NCBI GenBank assembly: GCA_003635195.1
Contig: PYIY01000085.1
Coordinates: 1 to 34,694 of the forward strand
DNA: 34,694 nt
Source: Candidatus Poribacteria bacterium
GTDB lineage: Bacteria > Poribacteria > WGA-4E > WGA-3G
Direction: 5' to 3'
Shown: piece by piece, positions 31,487 through 34,694 of the stretch
Numbering within the stretch: position 1 is the first letter of the stretch
Layout: each line of letters begins with the position of its first letter
Notes under the pieces: model-generated
What the model saw: the letters and a program-made list of their open reading frames with translations, nothing else
Database searches by the model: none
Told to the model about the DNA's origin: nothing
Made by a program: the position numbers and the translations under genes

Positions 31487-32299
31487 CTACGCTTGACGAA
31501 ATCCTGCCTCCGTACGATGCCAATTCTGTCCGTGATCGGGGTCACGGAACTGGATATTTCTACCCAGCAGCTGCTTGAGTACATCGCTTTCGCCTGCTAA
31601 CTCCTCGTCGGTCAATTGCCGTGGCATATCCTCTTGTGGATAGATGACTGATCGGTTATACATGCCAAGCAATCCGACGCGCGGTGTATCCGTTTGATTT
31701 GCCCGCGACTGATGCCAAATCGCACCGTTTGTGAACATGATGGAGCCTTTCGGTGCGACAGCAACGCTGCTCTCAAGCCCTTCTGCTTCGCCTAATTCGG
31801 GACGGCGGAGCGTTTTGTGTGAACCTGCGATGCACGCCGTTGCGCCGTTTTCTTCCGTAAAGTCATCTAACATCCAGACTGTTTGTCCAGTTATTGAACC
31901 CGACGGGAAAGGTGATTGCATCGCCCAATACGGATAGTCAATATGCCAACCGCCATCGGGTGCGCCGGGGCCGACAATGTTCGCCGTAAACGTGGAGGCG
32001 ATGACATCCTCACCGAGCATCCGTCTCCATACGGCTACCACAGTCGGGTGCTGAATGAAATAGCGGAAGATGGGGGATTTCCCGACGATTGCCCAGACGC
32101 GTCGGATTTTACCGTCGCCGTAGCTGTGGTCAAACCCGTTTTCAATGTCTTTCTCGACTAATTTCCAGATTGCCTCTCGCGCTTCGTCTGCTTCAGCGTC
32201 GGTAATGACGTTTTCGATAATATGGAAACCGGTTTCTGTCAGATCATGCTCAACACGGTCAAGTCTTTCTGAATCTAATGCAGATTTAACTTGTAGCAT
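31487..32299 (-). CDS. Phytanoyl-CoA dioxygenase (PhyH) family protein
   Basis: 270 residues of Fe(II)/2-oxoglutarate-dependent oxygenase type. The iron ligands are His119-Ile-Asp121 in 'GGWHIDYPYWAM' and His196 in 'GAIWHQSRANQTDTPR'; Arg207 likely binds 2-oxoglutarate. The start at 32299 (GAGGTG about 7 bases upstream) is preferred to the longer frame at 32350, whose N-terminus overlaps the epimerase gene. PhyH proteins hydroxylate varied small molecules or lipids; members with unknown substrates are numerous in this phylum. It begins 16 bases after the epimerase gene. Both may modify the same substrate, which is an inference from context. Confidence 0.9.
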   Translation of the reverse strand: MLQVKSALDSERLDRVEHDLTETGFHIIENVITDAEADEAREAIWKLVEKDIENGFDHSYGDGKIRRVWAIVGKSPIFRYFIQHPTVVAVWRRMLGEDVIASTFTANIVGPGAPDGGWHIDYPYWAMQSPFPSGSITGQTVWMLDDFTEENGATACIAGSHKTLRRPELGEAEGLESSVAVAPKGSIMFTNGAIWHQSRANQTDTPRVGLLGMYNRSVIYPQEDMPRQLTDEELAGESDVLKQLLGRNIQFRDPDHGQNWHRTEAGFRQA

Positions 32300-32315
32300 A
32301 TTTTTCACCTCTGCC

Positions 32316-33308
32316 CTACCGAATACGCGGTAGATTGCGAACCGCTTCAATAACCTGATCCTCTAAATCGTCTGTATCGCTATCTGGGATCAGATTGTGT
32401 TTGTCCATCCACGCGATGTTTTCTGCGACACTCTCTGTAACCGGAATTTGTGGACTAAATTCGGGTAACGCTGCTGCGAGTTTCTCGTGGCTGAAAATTT
32501 GTGTATGCCCGAAGTTGCCCCGTAATCCGCTGAACCGTTCGGGTGACATCGCGATGAGCGTCTCTTGTGAGACATGCACGATCTCTATGTCAACGCCGAG
32601 TGCGTCTGCTGCTGCACGGTGCCACTCGTCCCACGTTCGCGCCTGTGGGTGAACGATGTTGTATATCTCGCCGAAGCAGTCGGATTTACCGAGTATATCT
32701 GTAAACGCAAAACCGGCGTCGCGAGATGACAGGAATTGAAAATAATTTAATCCGTCGCCTGCGGAAAGGATCGGTTTGCCTTTCCGGAGCCGGTCAATCC
32801 AACCCCCGTCGCCACCGACTTGACGCAGGAGATTCATCCCGGGTCCATGGGTATACGACGGTTTAAAGATAGTCACAGGGAACCCGTCGCGGGCGTGTGC
32901 TTCTAACAGAAGATTATCTGCTGCGACTTTGCCGCGTCCGTAACCTGATTCCCCTTGCAACGGTGCGGTCTCTGGGAGGTTAATTCCGCTGAACGGGGGT
33001 CCGTAGGTCATCACCGTTGAGCAGTGGACAAAGTGTCCGACGCGTCCTTGACATGCGCGGAGTGCGGAGGCGGCATCATCAGCGTTGAAGCTAATCATAT
33101 CGATGACAGCATCCCACGCTTCCGCGCCGACTTTCGCTTCAAAGTCGTCGCGTTGTTGTCGGTCGCCGTGGATGATGCGAACATCTGAAGGCGGTGGATC
33201 TCTGTGTTGTCCGCGGTTGAACAGGACAACTTCGTAATTTCGGTGTTGCAAGGCGGCAACGATGCCACGGCTAATGTTGCCCGTCCCACCGATAACTAAA
33301 ACTTTCAT
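32316..33308 (-). CDS. Extended SDR, NAD-dependent epimerase/dehydratase-like
   Basis: 330 residues. The Rossmann dinucleotide motif is 'VIGGTGNISRGI' at residues 5-16, and the active-site pattern is Tyr-x-x-x-Lys ('GYGRGKVAAD') near 122-128 with 'HCSTVMTYG' upstream. The C-terminal part binds the substrate. Such proteins act on nucleotide sugars or isomerise other small substrates; the exact reaction cannot be told. The ATG at 33308 overlaps the stop codon of the restriction-modification gene (ATGA), and AAGGA precedes it. The dioxygenase gene follows. Confidence 0.9.
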   Translation of the reverse strand: MKVLVIGGTGNISRGIVAALQHRNYEVVLFNRGQHRDPPPSDVRIIHGDRQQRDDFEAKVGAEAWDAVIDMISFNADDAASALRACQGRVGHFVHCSTVMTYGPPFSGINLPETAPLQGESGYGRGKVAADNLLLEAHARDGFPVTIFKPSYTHGPGMNLLRQVGGDGGWIDRLRKGKPILSAGDGLNYFQFLSSRDAGFAFTDILGKSDCFGEIYNIVHPQARTWDEWHRAAADALGVDIEIVHVSQETLIAMSPERFSGLRGNFGHTQIFSHEKLAAALPEFSPQIPVTESVAENIAWMDKHNLIPDSDTDDLEDQVIEAVRNLPRIR

Positions 33309-34694
33309 GGGTTGATTCCTTTCTCTATCAAGGCGATTTCTGCATCTGTTAATTTGTACAATTCATACACTAACGCGTCTATTTCCTTTTCAATATCAGG
33401 GATCTCAGGAATATTAGGGTTACTAAGTATTAGGTTCACGATATACGAAAGTTCCATTTTTTGATTTTCTGACCGAAATGCTATTGGGGATTTTTCCATA
33501 TTTTTTTTTGTAAAAAACAAGTTGGATCCTCCAGTAGAATTTCTAAACTGCGCTCGGGCATACCAGTCAAAAAGTTTACTATTCAAAATTGCAAGGAGGG
33601 AGAGATCGTCTGTTGGTATGCAGTATGATGTATTAGGAATACATGCTGCATACCATGTACTATAGGCTGCTTGCATAGCACTTCCACTAATCGGATAGAC
33701 AATTTTAGGTTGGTAAAATTCTGGATAATTTTCGCGTTTAAGTTCACGCGAAGATAGTTCCCAATAATATTTCGCTTTACTGCCAGCACCACGACTTTTT
33801 AAGATGTCTTTGTAATCAATTAGGTGTCGACTAATTGCTGGATACGTTTGAGCAAAAATTTGTTCCGCTTCTGATTCATCTTCCATATATGACCAGGGCC
33901 ATTGCTTGTGTAAAGAACTTGAAATCCATATCAGGTATGCTGCTTCCAGTTCCCATTTCTTTTTTTTAAGCCTACGAGCTATCGGGGCTATAATCTTACT
34001 ACTATTAGCATCTTCCCTAATCAAATACTCGCGTTTGCGTTCATCTATTATAAAAGCTTTAACGCATCTGAGGTTAATACCAGCGTGAATATTCCAGTGA
34101 TATCCCAACGGTGCTCCCGTATTTTGTAGTTTGTATAATAAATCAGCAGGCACGACGGGGAGGATTGAACGATTTGTGATTCTTTCCTCCCGAACTGGAT
34201 TGGGGACTGAAACTACCTGTTGAGATTCCGAATTTTGTGGTGTTGCCAACAAATTGTCACCGTCTGTCCGAATTTGCTGCCTATCTCGGTTGACGGGTTG
34301 CGGAGTCGTAGATGTTTCCAAGGATGCTTCAGTCTCTTCAGGTGTATCCACGGAATCCGGGGTATGTTGCGGAGTCGTAAATGTTTCCAAGGATGCTTCA
34401 GTCTCTTCAGGTGTATCCACGGAATCCGGGGCATCAGGTAGAACGCTCTCGTCAACCACATTGTCTTCGTCCCTAAATTCTGCAAAAGATTCGATAGGTA
34501 ATTTGTGTTCATAACTCGTCTGAATGTACGTATTATCCTGTGTCCAAGCAAGAATTTTTAGCACCGCTGCATGCCAATTCCCGGGTTCAGCATTATTGAA
34601 ATAAGCGAAGGCAAAAGGTCGAAAGTACCGATTCGCACAGATAATAGTGATTTTAGCCGGATTGATGTTTTTTTCCGATAAACCTTCCGCGACC
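33305..34694 (-). CDS. Partial C-terminal part of a type IIG-like restriction-modification enzyme
   Basis: The frame is open to the right edge, so the N-terminal methyltransferase region is outside the window; at least 462 residues are seen. A GTG at 34564 is not the start because coding-like sequence ('ANRYFRPFAFAYFNNAEPG') continues upstream. The C-terminal part matches TaqI-type specificity domains: 'GINLRCVKAFIIDERKREYLI', 'IIAPIARRLKKKKWELEAAYLIW', 'LAILNSKLFDWYARAQF', 'LFFTKKNMEKSPI' and the closing 'EIDALVYELYKLTDAEI'. A Ser/Thr/Glu-rich tract (about 34298-34435) has a 23-residue tandem duplication. The stop overlaps the epimerase ATG. The methylation motif and cleavage ability cannot be judged here. 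Confidence 0.75.
   Translation of the reverse strand, partial: VAEGLSEKNINPAKITIICANRYFRPFAFAYFNNAEPGNWHAAVLKILAWTQDNTYIQTSYEHKLPIESFAEFRDEDNVVDESVLPDAPDSVDTPEETEASLETFTTPQHTPDSVDTPEETEASLETSTTPQPVNRDRQQIRTDGDNLLATPQNSESQQVVSVPNPVREERITNRSILPVVPADLLYKLQNTGAPLGYHWNIHAGINLRCVKAFIIDERKREYLIREDANSSKIIAPIARRLKKKKWELEAAYLIWISSSLHKQWPWSYMEDESEAEQIFAQTYPAISRHLIDYKDILKSRGAGSKAKYYWELSSRELKRENYPEFYQPKIVYPISGSAMQAAYSTWYAACIPNTSYCIPTDDLSLLAILNSKLFDWYARAQFRNSTGGSNLFFTKKNMEKSPIAFRSENQKMELSYIVNLILSNPNIPEIPDIEKEIDALVYELYKLTDAEIALIEKGINP
34298..34435. repeat. 69-bp direct tandem duplication in the restriction-modification gene
   Basis: Copy 1 is 34298-34366 and copy 2 is 34367-34435, nearly identical and a multiple of three, encoding PDSVDTPEETEASLET plus a Thr-rich join twice. 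The units sit in a linker-like region between the catalytic part and the specificity domain. Replication slippage could change copy number without shifting the frame. Confidence 0.85.

Noticed and set aside
34564..34566. GTG as start of a complete 419-residue gene
   Set aside because: The frame continues upstream to the window edge with coding-like sequence and no ribosome-binding site precedes the GTG, so the gene is partial.

Overview
The window is a 34.7 kb chromosomal segment of a Gram-negative-type, outer-membrane-bearing bacterium. The gene mix suggests Candidatus Poribacteria or a close relative: a NIPSNAP protein, phytanoyl-CoA dioxygenase-like enzymes, a formylglycine sulfatase, an Ldh2-type dehydrogenase, a Uma2 protein, HEAT-repeat lipoproteins, a TonB receptor, a PorV-like barrel and a fused GlyQS. 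This lineage is an inference from gene content; no rRNA is present. No phage, transposase or CRISPR array is visible. Every gene except one toxin-antitoxin pair lies on the minus strand, so the map is best read from right to left.

Layout from right to left. 34694-29730 holds the C-terminal part of a type IIG-like restriction-modification enzyme, a sugar-epimerase-like protein joined to it by a 4-base overlap, a PhyH dioxygenase, a Uma2 protein and an Ldh2 dehydrogenase. 29666-27648 holds three tandem paralogous lipoproteins. 27640-23666 is a housekeeping block with its own promoters: phoH, ybeY, a CNNM/CorC transporter, tRNA-Pro(CGG) and recO. 23570-20493 is a TonB-dependent receptor. 20457-17461 is a compact five-gene run: two paralogous membrane proteins enclosing an antitoxin-like gene with an internal amber codon, a PD-(D/E)XK nuclease-like protein and a 2H phosphoesterase. 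17402-11496 is a GT39 glycosyltransferase, a large secreted protein with a C-terminal sorting-like domain and a PorV/PorQ-like barrel. 11388-10440 holds a HicB-like protein and a bicistron for a small DUF5678-like protein and a retropepsin-like protease. 10375-8969 is a sulfatase. 8246-8903 (plus strand) is a HigBA/RelE-type toxin-antitoxin pair. 8111-628 is glyQS, a very large HEAT-repeat lipoprotein and a small membrane protein. The left end has a NIPSNAP gene and the first 22 codons of a probable PhyH gene.

How the genes fit together. phoH-ybeY-CNNM-recO and glyQS are rRNA maturation, repair and translation genes. The GT39, secreted protein and PorV-like genes look like a cell-surface export or glycosylation module. 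The TonB receptor, sulfatase, PhyH, epimerase and dehydrogenase genes fit catabolism of complex organic matter. The most unusual elements are the five-gene membrane/nuclease/phosphoesterase run, two families of small palindromes whose stems differ by compensatory changes, and palindromic G/C-tract segments read in frame inside protein genes, clearest in glyQS. Initiation codons are often TTG or GTG, so several starts were set from ribosome-binding sites, promoters and overlaps rather than from the longest reading frame.
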